From: Planctomycetaceae bacterium
GTDB lineage: Bacteria > Planctomycetota > Planctomycetia > Pirellulales > Pirellulaceae
NCBI GenBank assembly: GCA_027487375.1
Contig: JAIYDQ010000231.1
Span: forward strand, 1 to 43,928
DNA: 43,928 nucleotides
Direction of reading: 5' to 3'
Shown here: in pieces, positions 24,166 to 33,014 of the stretch
Numbering within the stretch: the stretch's first letter is position 1
Layout: the number at the start of each line of letters is the position of its first letter
Notes under the pieces: model-generated
The model's input: the letters and a program-made list of their open reading frames with translations, nothing else
Databases searched by the model: none
Told to the model about the DNA's origin: nothing
Position numbers and translations under genes: made by a program

Positions 24166-24762
24166 TTAGAACGAGACTTTGACTCCTTCTCGTTCTTGCT
24201 GAGCCGTGATCTCGAAGAAACTCGCTCTTTCGAATCTTCCGAAACCAGCAACGATGTTGCCTGGGAAAGATTCACAAGCCGTGTTGTAGGTCGCGACAGC
24301 ATCATTGAAGGCTTGTCTCGCAAAAGAAACTTTGTTTTCAGTGCTTGTCAGTTCTTCTTGCACAGCCAACATATTTTGATTGGACTTCAAATCAGGGTAG
24401 GCCTCAGCAAGCCCCAAGAACTTGGTCATCGATCCCGCCAAAGCAACTTCAGCGGTCGACAAGTTTTGCATTGCGTTTGGGTCGCCAGGATTCGCAGCCG
24501 CCTTCTGGCCTGCAGACATGGCAGTGTTTCTCGCGTTGATTACGGCTTCCAAAGTCTCACGTTCGTGAGTCATGAACGCTTTAGCCGTCTCCACAATGTT
24601 GGGAATCAAATCATATCGACGCTTCAACTGCACATCGATCTGTGCAAAAGCATTCTTAAATCGGTTTCGTAGGGCAACTAAGTTGTTGTAAAGCGAAACA
24701 AGATAAAACAAGAATAGTACGACTATCCCGCCAAAAATTAGCAGACCGATACCTATACCCAT
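24166..24762 (-). CDS. lemA: LemA family membrane protein
   Basis: 198 residues, ATG start. One N-terminal membrane helix (about 4-24, GLLIFGGIVVLFLFYLVSLY) is followed by the long helical LemA domain: NNLVALRNRFKNAFAQIDVQ, LKRRYDLIPNIVETAKAFM, ETLEAVINARNTA and ENKVSFARQAFNDAVATYN, ending with PGNIVAGFGRFERASFFE. LemA proteins are of unclear function; in many bacteria they lie beside an M48 protease or TPM-domain protein. Here the M48 gene starts 117 bases downstream on the same strand, so a functional pair in membrane protein quality control is the best guess. Confidence 0.93.
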   Translation of the reverse strand: MGIGIGLLIFGGIVVLFLFYLVSLYNNLVALRNRFKNAFAQIDVQLKRRYDLIPNIVETAKAFMTHERETLEAVINARNTAMSAGQKAAANPGDPNAMQNLSTAEVALAGSMTKFLGLAEAYPDLKSNQNMLAVQEELTSTENKVSFARQAFNDAVATYNTACESFPGNIVAGFGRFERASFFEITAQQEREGVKVSF

Positions 24763-24947
24763 GGTTGTTGCCTTCGTATGGAAGATGAGATCTAAACCGC
24801 CACCACCAGTAACTTCAAGAGCGTCCTGGACTGCACCTTATGCTAGTTGAAAGGCTCTCCGCTGTCGATCATGGGAATTTGTCTATTGACCAAGGCGAAT
24901 GCTACAATGGGTAGTCGGGGAATTCACAAGAAAAGCGGAATGCCTTT

Positions 24948-25598
24948 ATGTCATCAACATTAAACACCTTGGAAACAGCTTCGGAAGTGGCCAGCGGGAT
25001 TGCTTCGCGAGCTCCGATCGGGCTTGGGGCTCAACTGCGAATTCGGATCGGTGAGAGTAGGGACCAGATGCTGGCCCGCTTCGATGAATTCGTCCTCCAA
25101 AATCCAGACCTGGTCGTTGAACAGGATTCTACGGGTGAGATTGTTATCATGGCGCCAGCAGGAGCAGAAGGTTCGTCCAAGAACAGCGAGATCGCTCGCC
25201 AACTTGGTAATTGGTCAGTGAAGGCTGGAGGTCGAGTATTCGATAGCTCGGCCTTATTCGATTTGCCTGGTGGCCAAAAACGGTCGCCGGATGCGGCGTG
25301 GATCCAAGCCGACAAATGGCAAAAGTTGCCCTCGGAAGAACGTAAGGCTTTTCCGCATATCGCTCCAGACTTCGTGATTGAGTTGCGTTCCGAAACGGAT
25401 CGCTTGCCAACTTTGAAGAACAAGATGCAGGAATACATTGATAATGGCGTTCGGTTGGCTTGGTTGATCGACCCGATCCAGAAACAAGTCTATATCTATC
25501 AGCCCAATAAGCCTGTTGAACAGCTCGACAACCCAATATCTGTCTCCGGAGGCGATGTTCTCGTAGGCTTCACACTCGAGCTTAGTCGGATATTCTGA
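24948..25598 (+). CDS. Uma2 family (DUF820) restriction-endonuclease-like protein
   Basis: 216 residues, ATG start. The PD-(D/E)XK-type core is visible as QKRSPDAAWIQADKW (Asp) and APDFVIELRSETDRLPTL (Glu), then KMQEYIDNGVRLAWLIDP, with PNKPVEQLDNP at the end of the domain. Uma2 proteins are abundant in cyanobacteria and planctomycetes and have a nuclease fold; their biological role is unknown. An N-terminal extension of about 30 residues precedes the domain. It stands alone: sbcD starts 252 bases later. Lack of a partner toxin, methylase or antitoxin argues against a restriction system. Confidence 0.88.
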   Translation: MSSTLNTLETASEVASGIASRAPIGLGAQLRIRIGESRDQMLARFDEFVLQNPDLVVEQDSTGEIVIMAPAGAEGSSKNSEIARQLGNWSVKAGGRVFDSSALFDLPGGQKRSPDAAWIQADKWQKLPSEERKAFPHIAPDFVIELRSETDRLPTLKNKMQEYIDNGVRLAWLIDPIQKQVYIYQPNKPVEQLDNPISVSGGDVLVGFTLELSRIF

Positions 25599-25649
25599 TT
25601 TACAGTTGCAGACGAGTGCTTCATTCAGACGAATGACGGGGCTTATACT

Positions 25650-25670
25650 CGTAGCAGATGTCGTAAGACA
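25650..25670. repeat. Palindromic repeat family E, copy 2
   Basis: CGTAGCAGATGTCGTAAGACA matches the copy at 1042-1070 for its first 21 bases, then diverges, so only half of the hairpin survives. Confidence 0.5.
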
Positions 25671-25710
25671 AACGGACTCGTTAACTTTTGTCATCGTTGA
25701 CATCCACGTC

Positions 25711-25733
25711 TGAATTCTTACGAATTCAGCTAC
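25711..25733. repeat. Palindromic repeat family H, copy 1 (GAATTC-TTAC-GAATTC)
   Basis: TGAATTCTTACGAATTCAGC forms a short hairpin, followed by TAC. The reverse-complement type copy GGAATTCGTAAGAATTCC is at 38259-38280. Confidence 0.55.
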
Positions 25734-25850
25734 ACGAATTTTTAGTTGGACAAATCAATTGGTTACCAACCTAGGAAAGCTATTGAATCGCACAATTGGC
25801 CGGAAGTCTTTGCCAAGGGGCAATTCCTAACAAATTAGCACTTAAACTCT

Positions 25851-27119
25851 ATGTTGAAGGTTTTTCATACGGCAGACTGGCATCTAGGGCAATCGTTTTG
25901 CGGTTTCGATCGCGACTTTGAACATGCTCAATTCTTAGAGTGGCTACTTGCTTCGTTGGAATCGCATCAGCCAGACGCGATGATTGTTTCCGGCGACATC
26001 TTCGACACGATTAATCCGTCCGCTGTTTCCCAGAAACGGCTTTATGATTTTCTTTCGAAGGTATCGCGAGTTTTGCCCGAAATGCAAATCGTTCTCACAG
26101 CAGGGAACCACGATGCTGCCGCTCGATTAGAAGCTCCTGCACCATTGCTTTGCTCGATGAACATTCATGTCGTTGGAACCGTCGTATGGAACGATCAAAA
26201 CGAAATTGAATACGATAAGTTTCTAATTCCTATTCGTAACAAACAATCAGAGGTAGCTGCAATTGTTCTCGCAGTACCATTCTTGCGTCCATCCGATGTC
26301 CCCTACGTGCAAGACGCTTCGGATCCATACCTGGACGGAATAAATGAATTCTATCGCAAGGTGACGGAGGCGGCTTTGAAATTAGCGTCTCAACATTCGC
26401 CGTCACCATTACTGATTGCAATGGGGCATTGCCACGTCAGCGGCGGAGATGAATCTCGCGATTCGGAACGCAGAATTATCATCGGTGGATCCGAGTCGAT
26501 CGGGGTTGGAACGTTTAATCCCGAGATCGTGTACGTGGCTCTAGGGCACCTTCATAAAAATCAATCGTTTGATCAAGGTCGCATTCGATATAGTGGAAGC
26601 CCGATTCCGCTCTCGTTTGCTGAAAGCCACTATCGACATCAAGTCATCAAGCTAACATTTTCCGACAATGCTCTCGTAACTGCCGAAGAACTTCTAGTTC
26701 CGCGTGCGGTGCAATTGTTGAAGGTACCTGCGAAATCTTGCGACGTTCTTTCGGAAGTTATCCATCAACTCGAAGCGCTCTCCATTGATGAGTCATTAAC
26801 TCCGGAGCAGTATCCCTTTCTCGAAGTCCGTGTTCGCGAAGAGGGACCCGATCCTGCTCGCAGGCGAAAGATTGAGCAAGCGCTCGAAGGTAAGCCACTT
26901 CGTCTCGCATCTATTAAAGTCGAGACGCCGCGCAGCCAAGCCGACACGGATCTACTGGATACCGATCTAGATCAGAACGCCCTCGATTGGATTCAACCGG
27001 AAGAAGTATTCTTGGGGGCCTATGAACAAAAATATGAATCCCCACCAGACGCAAGTGTAATGAAAGCGTTTCACGAAGTCTTGCAAATTGTCTTGCATTC
27101 GGAGGGAACCGAGTCGTGA
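25851..27119 (+). CDS. sbcD: Nuclease SbcCD subunit D
   Basis: SbcD (Mre11 homologue) is the Mn-dependent nuclease subunit that cuts DNA hairpins and protein-blocked ends. The five phosphoesterase motifs are present: TADWHLGQ, VSGDIFDT, TAGNHDAAARLE, MGHCHVSG and LGHLHKNQ. The capping/C-terminal part continues from about residue 260, and the protein is 422 residues, within the normal range. ATG at 25851 opens exactly at the conserved MLKVFHTADWH. The stop overlaps the sbcC start (GTGA, 27116-27119), giving a coupled two-gene operon. Confidence 0.95.
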   Translation: MLKVFHTADWHLGQSFCGFDRDFEHAQFLEWLLASLESHQPDAMIVSGDIFDTINPSAVSQKRLYDFLSKVSRVLPEMQIVLTAGNHDAAARLEAPAPLLCSMNIHVVGTVVWNDQNEIEYDKFLIPIRNKQSEVAAIVLAVPFLRPSDVPYVQDASDPYLDGINEFYRKVTEAALKLASQHSPSPLLIAMGHCHVSGGDESRDSERRIIIGGSESIGVGTFNPEIVYVALGHLHKNQSFDQGRIRYSGSPIPLSFAESHYRHQVIKLTFSDNALVTAEELLVPRAVQLLKVPAKSCDVLSEVIHQLEALSIDESLTPEQYPFLEVRVREEGPDPARRRKIEQALEGKPLRLASIKVETPRSQADTDLLDTDLDQNALDWIQPEEVFLGAYEQKYESPPDASVMKAFHEVLQIVLHSEGTES

Positions 27120-30100
27120 AAATACTTCGCATCTCTGTTCACAACATCGCGTCACTCGCTGGAACGCACACGGTTGACTTTACGAAAGAGCCTTTGCGAT
27201 CGGCGGGACTCTTCTCGATCAGTGGTGCTACCGGAGCAGGGAAGAGCACGCTGCTGGATGCCTTGTGCTTGGCCCTTTACGATGCAACACCGCGATTACA
27301 AAGTGTCGGGCGTTTACACGAGCTTCGACAAGACAAAAATGAAAAAGGAGAACGACAGGACGATACACGATCGTTGCTTCGACGTGGCGCTGCTGATGGA
27401 TTCGCTGAAGTTGCATTCGTTGGTGTCGACCAACAAGTGTGGACTGCGCGTTGGAGCGTTCGAAGAGGTTATAAAAAGGCCGATGGTAAACTTCAGGCAG
27501 TTGAAATGGTCCTGTATCGTGGTCTTATAAACGTTGGTGAAAATGGAGCGGTTGAAGTCGGTGGACGAAAGCTGGGCGTGCTTTCCGCGATTGCTGACAA
27601 AGTCGGCCTAACCTTCGAGCAATTCACGCGAGCCGTACTCCTCGCGCAGAATGACTTCGCCGCCTTTCTTAAAGCGGACGACCGGCAACGCGCTGAAATT
27701 CTGCAAGCGCTGACAGGCACCGAATTGTTTGAAAAGATTTCGCAAGAAGTACACCGCCGCTCAGCCGAAGAGAAAAGACAGTACGAGCAAATCGACTCGC
27801 AATTAGCAGGAAATCCTCCACTTTCAGGGGAGGAACGGATTGCAGCTGAATCGGCCATGCAGGTCGCTCAAGAACGACTGAATCAATCAACTGATGCATT
27901 GAAAAGATACGAAAAGATTCTCGATTGGTTTCGAATAAGAAGCGAGCGTGAGAGCGATGTGCAGAAAGCAACACTGTTATTACAAGAAGCTATTCAGCAT
28001 CAATTTGCATCTGCGCCGCAGCGCATCGAACTGCAATGGACTGAACTGATCGCACGCGAGGTCAAGCCGCTTCGAACGGCTTATGAAGTAGCAATTCAGT
28101 CGGTTCGGATAAAGTCTCTCGCTAAAAACGATGCTTTTGAGCAAGCACAAAAGATGGATTCCGAACTCGTAGGCATCATCGAAAAGCTTCAACTAGCAGC
28201 TCAATCGCTGGAGCAAGTTAAACTTGAACAAATTGCCATGGAACCGGAACTTACCAAGGCGAGACACCTCGACACTCTCCTAGTCCCCGCGACCAGCCGC
28301 TTTGATAAGTCGTTGGTGTCGCTCAACGGGGCAAGAGTGCTCCAAGTCGCAGCCAAGTCAAAGTATGAAGAAGCAAAAGCAAGGGAGTCAGTGCTTATCG
28401 CTAGGCTGTCCGAATTGGAGACATCCAAGTCTAGCTTGCAAAGTTGGGCACCACTTGCGAAGCAAGCTGCGACTTGGCTGGACAGAATGGATCGTGTAAT
28501 CGATGGCAAGAACGCGATAGATAATGCCCTTCAGGCTCTAGAAGAAGTCCGCCTTTCGTTTGATGAAAGCAACAAAATCCTTCTCGAAGCCAGAAAACAA
28601 AAAGAGGAATCGGACGAATCTTTTCAAGCCGCAAATAAGCAATTGCAGGAAGCGATCGATGCTGAAAATGAGTTCAATCCTGAAAAACTTGCTTCCGAGC
28701 GAGCGTCGCTTGAACGTACATTGCAAGCCACCGGCGATCTGAAACTTCGACTTATAGAAGTTTCAAAACAACAACAACTATTATCTGATCTCAATATTGA
28801 ATTAAATCGACTGAAGATAGCTCAAGCTCAAGATAGGGAGTTGCATGAAAAATTACTTGAGAAAGAGTTGCCTGAGGCAGTGATCGCCGCTCAGGTTTCA
28901 TTGCAGCAGTTAGAAGCAATTCAGCTTGCAATCGATGATCACGCAAAGCGATTGCGGTTAGGTCTCCAAGATGGCAAAGAATGTCCCGTTTGTGGATCTC
29001 TAGAACATCCTTACAGCGAGCACGCACCCGATGCAGATGCCACTGCCGTGAAAGCTGCAAAAAAATCTGTTAAGCAGTTTGAAAAGCAACGAGACTTACT
29101 CCAATCGAAAGCGATGGAATTGAATGTAAACATTCAAAACCGTGAGCAACAAATACTCAAATGCCAATCGGATATTCAACAGGCTAACGAATCCAGTGAA
29201 TGCCTCTCTTCCGAGAGCATCGATCTTGATGAGGTCCGAGCAATACTGAAGATTTCATCGAATGATGATCGTTTGAGCGTTGCGACAGCCTTGTTCACGA
29301 AAACCAAAGGTGCCCTAGATCAAATTACAGAAGCGGAAAAAGCTTGTCGTGAGGCGATGAAAACGACCGCCGAGTGTCGCGCGGCCCTTGAAGTCGCTCG
29401 CCAACTATCAAACGATGCACAAAAGTCATTTTCCGAACGCGAGAAGCTTCACGCGCTTGTCGATCAACAGCAATCGCAAGCGAACACCTCATTGCTTCAA
29501 TCGAACTCAAACTTTGCGGACCTCGTCAAACGACTGGATGAGGTTTTTGCAATTTTGCCCGATTTGCAAGTCGATTTTGATCGTGATGCAATTGCCGCAA
29601 GGGAGCGATTTGAATCTAAAGTCGCTGACTTTAATGAAGTTGACGATCAACTGAAACAATGTGGATCGCAAATTCAGGAAATAGCCACGGAGATAGGCCC
29701 GCTGGCGGAGTCTCTAAGTCACGTTGAAAAGGAACTCTCCAGATGCGAGTCGGACTACCAAGAAGCGAATGCGGATCTGGAACGGCTTAAGAATGAACGA
29801 TTACAGATCTTCGGCGGTGATTCTGCAATGGAAGTTGAATCGAAATTGAATGCGAAGCGGCAGGTTATCGAGAAGGAGTTTGTGTCCTTAAGTAGCACCA
29901 ATAACACATTGGAGAAACAACTTGCTTTGGCCAAGGCAAATTTGGAGTCCGCAACCCTCGCTGCCTCGCAAGCAGAGGAACAACTTCAGTCAGCCCAGTC
30001 CGCGCTAAACGGATGGGTGGACAAGTTTGAAGCTCAAACGGTGCGACGGTTTTCGATTGCTGAACTAGATGAAGTTCTGGCTCGAGATGATTTGTGGATA

Positions 30101-30892
30101 CAAGAGCAACGAAAGTCACTCAAGGATATTGATGATGCGGTGGTCAACGCGCAAGGTGCGTTGGACGTTTATCAATTGCAATTGAAAACCCATTTGGAAA
30201 CGCAACCGACTCAGGAAGTCGAACCCGCGATTGTCGAGACTGCCAATTTGGAACGAATTAATCACCAACAGGCTAAAGAAGCCTTGGAAGCCGCGCGACT
30301 TGTTCTTCTCAATGATGATCAACGGATCGCAAAGAATGCTGGTCTGTTGAAACAGTTGCAAGAACAACGTAATGCTGCGCAACCGTGGATTCAATTGAAT
30401 GAAGTGATTGGCTCGGCTGACGGAGCAAAGTTTCGAGTCATCGCGCAACGAAAGACACTCGACGTGTTACTTCGATATGCGAATCATCAACTTCGGCAGT
30501 TGGCCGTTCGATATCGTCTGGAGCGATTGCCTGAATCGCTAAACCTGATTGTCATCGATTGTGACATGGAAGACGAACGCAGGTCGATTCACTCGCTCTC
30601 AGGTGGCGAATCATTCTTGGTCTCATTGGCGTTGGCTTTGGGGCTCGCCTCGCTCACATCGAACCGCGTCAGAATTGAATCGCTCTTTATCGACGAAGGA
30701 TTCGGTAGTTTGGACCCGTCGACGCTCAATACGGCGATGGGGGCGTTAATGCAGTTAGAATCTCAAGGTAGAAAGGTAGGAGTCATTTCACACGTCGCAG
30801 AAATGTCAGACTTGATCCCCGTACAAGTCAAAGTCATCAAAGGACGCGGTGGAAAGTCTACGATTGAAATCCCTGGAATGGCTTCGATTTAG
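27116..30892 (+). CDS. sbcC: Nuclease SbcCD subunit C (SMC-like ATPase)
   Basis: SbcC is the Rad50-like ATPase that clamps DNA for SbcD. The 1258-residue protein starts at GTG 27116. It has Walker A GATGAGKSTLLDAL near residue 40, VLLAQNDFAAFLKA, a long coiled coil rich in Glu, Gln, Lys and Ala, the zinc hook CPVCGS (Cys623, Cys626) almost exactly midway, a returning coil, and the C-terminal lobe with signature LSGGESFLVSLALALGLASL and Walker B ESLFIDEGFGSLD. Length and symmetry fit an intact protein. It overlaps sbcD by 4 bases. A dispersed repeat follows about 100 bases after the stop. Confidence 0.95.
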   Translation: MKILRISVHNIASLAGTHTVDFTKEPLRSAGLFSISGATGAGKSTLLDALCLALYDATPRLQSVGRLHELRQDKNEKGERQDDTRSLLRRGAADGFAEVAFVGVDQQVWTARWSVRRGYKKADGKLQAVEMVLYRGLINVGENGAVEVGGRKLGVLSAIADKVGLTFEQFTRAVLLAQNDFAAFLKADDRQRAEILQALTGTELFEKISQEVHRRSAEEKRQYEQIDSQLAGNPPLSGEERIAAESAMQVAQERLNQSTDALKRYEKILDWFRIRSERESDVQKATLLLQEAIQHQFASAPQRIELQWTELIAREVKPLRTAYEVAIQSVRIKSLAKNDAFEQAQKMDSELVGIIEKLQLAAQSLEQVKLEQIAMEPELTKARHLDTLLVPATSRFDKSLVSLNGARVLQVAAKSKYEEAKARESVLIARLSELETSKSSLQSWAPLAKQAATWLDRMDRVIDGKNAIDNALQALEEVRLSFDESNKILLEARKQKEESDESFQAANKQLQEAIDAENEFNPEKLASERASLERTLQATGDLKLRLIEVSKQQQLLSDLNIELNRLKIAQAQDRELHEKLLEKELPEAVIAAQVSLQQLEAIQLAIDDHAKRLRLGLQDGKECPVCGSLEHPYSEHAPDADATAVKAAKKSVKQFEKQRDLLQSKAMELNVNIQNREQQILKCQSDIQQANESSECLSSESIDLDEVRAILKISSNDDRLSVATALFTKTKGALDQITEAEKACREAMKTTAECRAALEVARQLSNDAQKSFSEREKLHALVDQQQSQANTSLLQSNSNFADLVKRLDEVFAILPDLQVDFDRDAIAARERFESKVADFNEVDDQLKQCGSQIQEIATEIGPLAESLSHVEKELSRCESDYQEANADLERLKNERLQIFGGDSAMEVESKLNAKRQVIEKEFVSLSSTNNTLEKQLALAKANLESATLAASQAEEQLQSAQSALNGWVDKFEAQTVRRFSIAELDEVLARDDLWIQEQRKSLKDIDDAVVNAQGALDVYQLQLKTHLETQPTQEVEPAIVETANLERINHQQAKEALEAARLVLLNDDQRIAKNAGLLKQLQEQRNAAQPWIQLNEVIGSADGAKFRVIAQRKTLDVLLRYANHQLRQLAVRYRLERLPESLNLIVIDCDMEDERRSIHSLSGGESFLVSLALALGLASLTSNRVRIESLFIDEGFGSLDPSTLNTAMGALMQLESQGRKVGVISHVAEMSDLIPVQVKVIKGRGGKSTIEIPGMASI

Positions 30893-30991
30893 AAGCCATT
30901 CGCTCTTACTTCAGTCCACGAAAATGAGCTTGCGATAACTCAGTTCTGGTTGTTTAAGACCAATTGTTTAAGACCAAAACGATCAGTCTGC

Positions 30992-31129
30992 TAATTGGAC
31001 AGCGTTAGGTTGAGCACGATAATCGTTCGCAACCGTGTTGGAGTTCAGCCTTCAGGCGCGTAGCATCTTGGACTTGCCAAAGAGCGGCTACAGCCTGAAC
31101 TTCAGCGAAAACCTGGCGCTGTCCAACTA
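30992..31129. repeat. Element with terminal inverted repeats (family B copy 2), between converging genes
   Basis: TAATTGGACAGCGTTAGGTT ... AACCTGGCGCTGTCCAACTA are imperfect inverted ends. The interior matches the copy at 10517-10653 along its length (GAGCACGATAATCG, GCAACCGTGTTGGAGT, GCGGCTA/AGCCTGAACT). It lies between the 3' ends of sbcC and the epimerase gene. Confidence 0.8.
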
Positions 31130-31168
31130 AAGCAAAACGGACAAACAGCTGCGGCTGGCTTGCTTTGG

Positions 31169-32014
31169 CTACTTTCGCATTGCGACTTGTTGCTTCATGA
31201 AGGCGAGTCCGTCTTCGGCGAGCTTTAGTTCGTTGTCGAACATGCGACGCCAAATTCGAGTGGCGGCGGCAAGTTCTGGAAGCGCCAATCCAAAGGCTTC
31301 GATGACGAGCCATCCGTCATAACCGATGTCGCGAATCGCATCGAAGTTTTCTTTCCACCTTACGTTGCCAAAGCCAGGTGTGCTGCGATCGTTTTCGCTG
31401 ATGTGAATGTGACAGAGCATGTCTTTGATCGCATGGAACGCGCCTGGAATCGTCTTCTCTTCAATGTTGCTATGGAATGTGTCATACATCATTCGGCAAT
31501 TCGGGTGATCGACCTCGCGGCAGAATTGGGCTGCATCCGCGTGAGCGTTGAGGAAGTAGACTTCAAATCGGTTGAGCGGTTCAACGCCCAGCATCACATT
31601 GACTTTGCCAGCGTGTTCAGCTGTAGCTCGCATGCTCTCTACGCCCCACTTCCACTCGTCGGAAGTTCGGCTGTGTCCAGGAAAAAAGCCAAGTGCCGAG
31701 TGGTACGGTCCGACTAAGGTTTGAACGCCAGCTGCAGCACAGCAGTCGAGTGTTTTCTTGTTGAGCTCGACACCTTTCTTACGAACACTCGCATCGGGAC
31801 TGATGGGATTATCTGCTTCGTTTCGAACCGTGACTGCCGTTCGTTCGAGTCCAATACTATCAAGAAGTTTTCCGAGAGCAGCATAGTTGAGATCCAAGTT
31901 AAACGTTGGGATCTCAACTCCGTCATAACCCATTTTTTTAAGCGACTCGAGCAGAGGAGCTTGTGCATCGGTGATTTCTCCGGACCACAAAAGCAAATTC
32001 ATTCCGTATTTCAT
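31169..32014 (-). CDS. D-tagatose/D-psicose 3-epimerase-like sugar epimerase
   Basis: 281-residue TIM-barrel protein of the AP-endonuclease-2/xylose-isomerase-like superfamily. It has GVEPLNRFE (Glu145, Glu151), MYDTFHSNIEE (Asp178), CHIHISENDRSTPG (His204) and VIEAFG (Glu239). The spacings between Glu145, Asp178, His204 and Glu239 (33, 26, 35) equal those of the metal tetrad Glu152, Asp185, His211, Glu246 as I recall for Pseudomonas D-tagatose 3-epimerase. A Mn-dependent C3 epimerase of a free ketose is therefore well supported; the exact sugar is not. ATG at 32014. Together with the DUF4432, cupin and Gfo/Idh genes it suggests a sugar-use island. Confidence 0.83.
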   Translation of the reverse strand: MKYGMNLLLWSGEITDAQAPLLESLKKMGYDGVEIPTFNLDLNYAALGKLLDSIGLERTAVTVRNEADNPISPDASVRKKGVELNKKTLDCCAAAGVQTLVGPYHSALGFFPGHSRTSDEWKWGVESMRATAEHAGKVNVMLGVEPLNRFEVYFLNAHADAAQFCREVDHPNCRMMYDTFHSNIEEKTIPGAFHAIKDMLCHIHISENDRSTPGFGNVRWKENFDAIRDIGYDGWLVIEAFGLALPELAAATRIWRRMFDNELKLAEDGLAFMKQQVAMRK

Positions 32015-32102
32015 AGTTGGTTTTTCTTTGCGAGAGAGTTTGTTAGTTGATTAAGTCTAATTCTTAGATGTGGATTCGATCAATTTTCATTGTCGGTTGA
32101 AG

Positions 32103-32131
32103 TCGTACTCGTACTCTGAGTACGAGTACGA
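32103..32131. repeat. Palindromic repeat family G, copy 2
   Basis: TCGTACTCGTACT (32103-32115) and AGTACGAGTACGA (32119-32131) are perfect 13-bp arms around CTG. A looser copy is at 5657-5740. It lies between the methyltransferase and epimerase genes, after the methyltransferase stop. Confidence 0.7.
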
Positions 32132-32156
32132 GGTTCGTAACTAGGTAAGTTTAGCT

Positions 32157-32912
32157 CTAAACCTTTGTCCCGATGAATTGGTAATAAGGGGCTCGAATCA
32201 AAGGCAGGTACGGTACCTTCGATCTTCGTTCGTCCAATAGTATGGTTTGAAAATGGCGTTGAAGAAACGGGACGTGGTCTGGGGATGGGAAAACGTTATC
32301 GCTTGAAAACCAGACTGGCCAAAAGCTTCGAGTCGACCAAGCGTGTTTCGTGAGTTTCTCTGCGGGGTGTTTTCGGGATACATAAAAGTCGATAACCCCA
32401 ATTTTTCCGCCCGGCTTGAGAATGCGTTTGGCGTTTTCGATCGCTCCGAACCAATCGGGAATCATGGTCAACGAATATGAAAAGGTAACCACGTCTGCGT
32501 AGCCCTCGGGCGGCGTCCAAGTGGTCGCATCGGCAGTGACGGCTTTGACATTCGACCAGCCATTTTTTTCAGCTCGTTTATCGACAATTTTCAAAAGCGA
32601 CGAAGCAAGATCGACGACGTACACGCTCTGGAATTTACTGATGTTCGGACCGATCCCTTCCAAGTTGGATCCGGTTCCACCTCCGAAGTCGACCCAAACA
32701 CTAGGAGAACTATCTGGGGATGGTTCGCCGGGGTGGTCTTCGCCTAGCTTTTTGTAAACCTCTTCGCGTCCGAGCAGCAGACGCTTGCGAAAGTCGTCAT
32801 AGCCTTCGGCCTGGCCCGAGTAGAAGCTTTCCATGCGTTGGGCATGATCAGCACCGCGCACCGGTCTTAAGGCAAGATGGTAGAGGATCTTCAGATCTTT
32901 GATAAAAGACAT
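32157..32912 (-). CDS. Class I SAM-dependent methyltransferase, BtaB/BTA1-like (betaine lipid)
   Basis: 251 residues with a Rossmann methyltransferase fold: VWVDFGGGTGSNLEGIG (motif I), VYVVDLASSLL, VKAVTADATTWTPPEG, FSYSLTMIPDW and LKPGGKIGVIDFYVSR. The N-terminal HAQRMESFYSGQAEGYDDFR and the terminal PYLPLIRAPYYQFIGTK resemble the methyltransferase half of BTA1, which makes the betaine lipid diacylglyceryl-trimethylhomoserine from diacylglycerylhomoserine. The substrate is inferred from this resemblance. The partner BtaA (3-amino-3-carboxypropyl transferase) is not adjacent. A related quinone or phospholipid methyltransferase is the alternative. Confidence 0.7.
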   Translation of the reverse strand: MSFIKDLKILYHLALRPVRGADHAQRMESFYSGQAEGYDDFRKRLLLGREEVYKKLGEDHPGEPSPDSSPSVWVDFGGGTGSNLEGIGPNISKFQSVYVVDLASSLLKIVDKRAEKNGWSNVKAVTADATTWTPPEGYADVVTFSYSLTMIPDWFGAIENAKRILKPGGKIGVIDFYVSRKHPAEKLTKHAWSTRSFWPVWFSSDNVFPSPDHVPFLQRHFQTILLDERRSKVPYLPLIRAPYYQFIGTKV

Positions 32913-33014
32913 ATTTGAATTCGACTCTGTGTCGGACTTGAGCGGGTGGCAGCGAGAAGGTTGTTAGGATACTTCATTGCGGATAGTTCACCAGCCGCCC
33001 TATTCGCGTGCTGC

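Noticed and set aside
24948-30892. Uma2 nuclease plus sbcCD as a phage-defence island
   Set aside because: SbcCD is a complete housekeeping pair and the Uma2 gene is separate with 252 bases of repeat-containing DNA between; no methylase, toxin or other defence gene is present.
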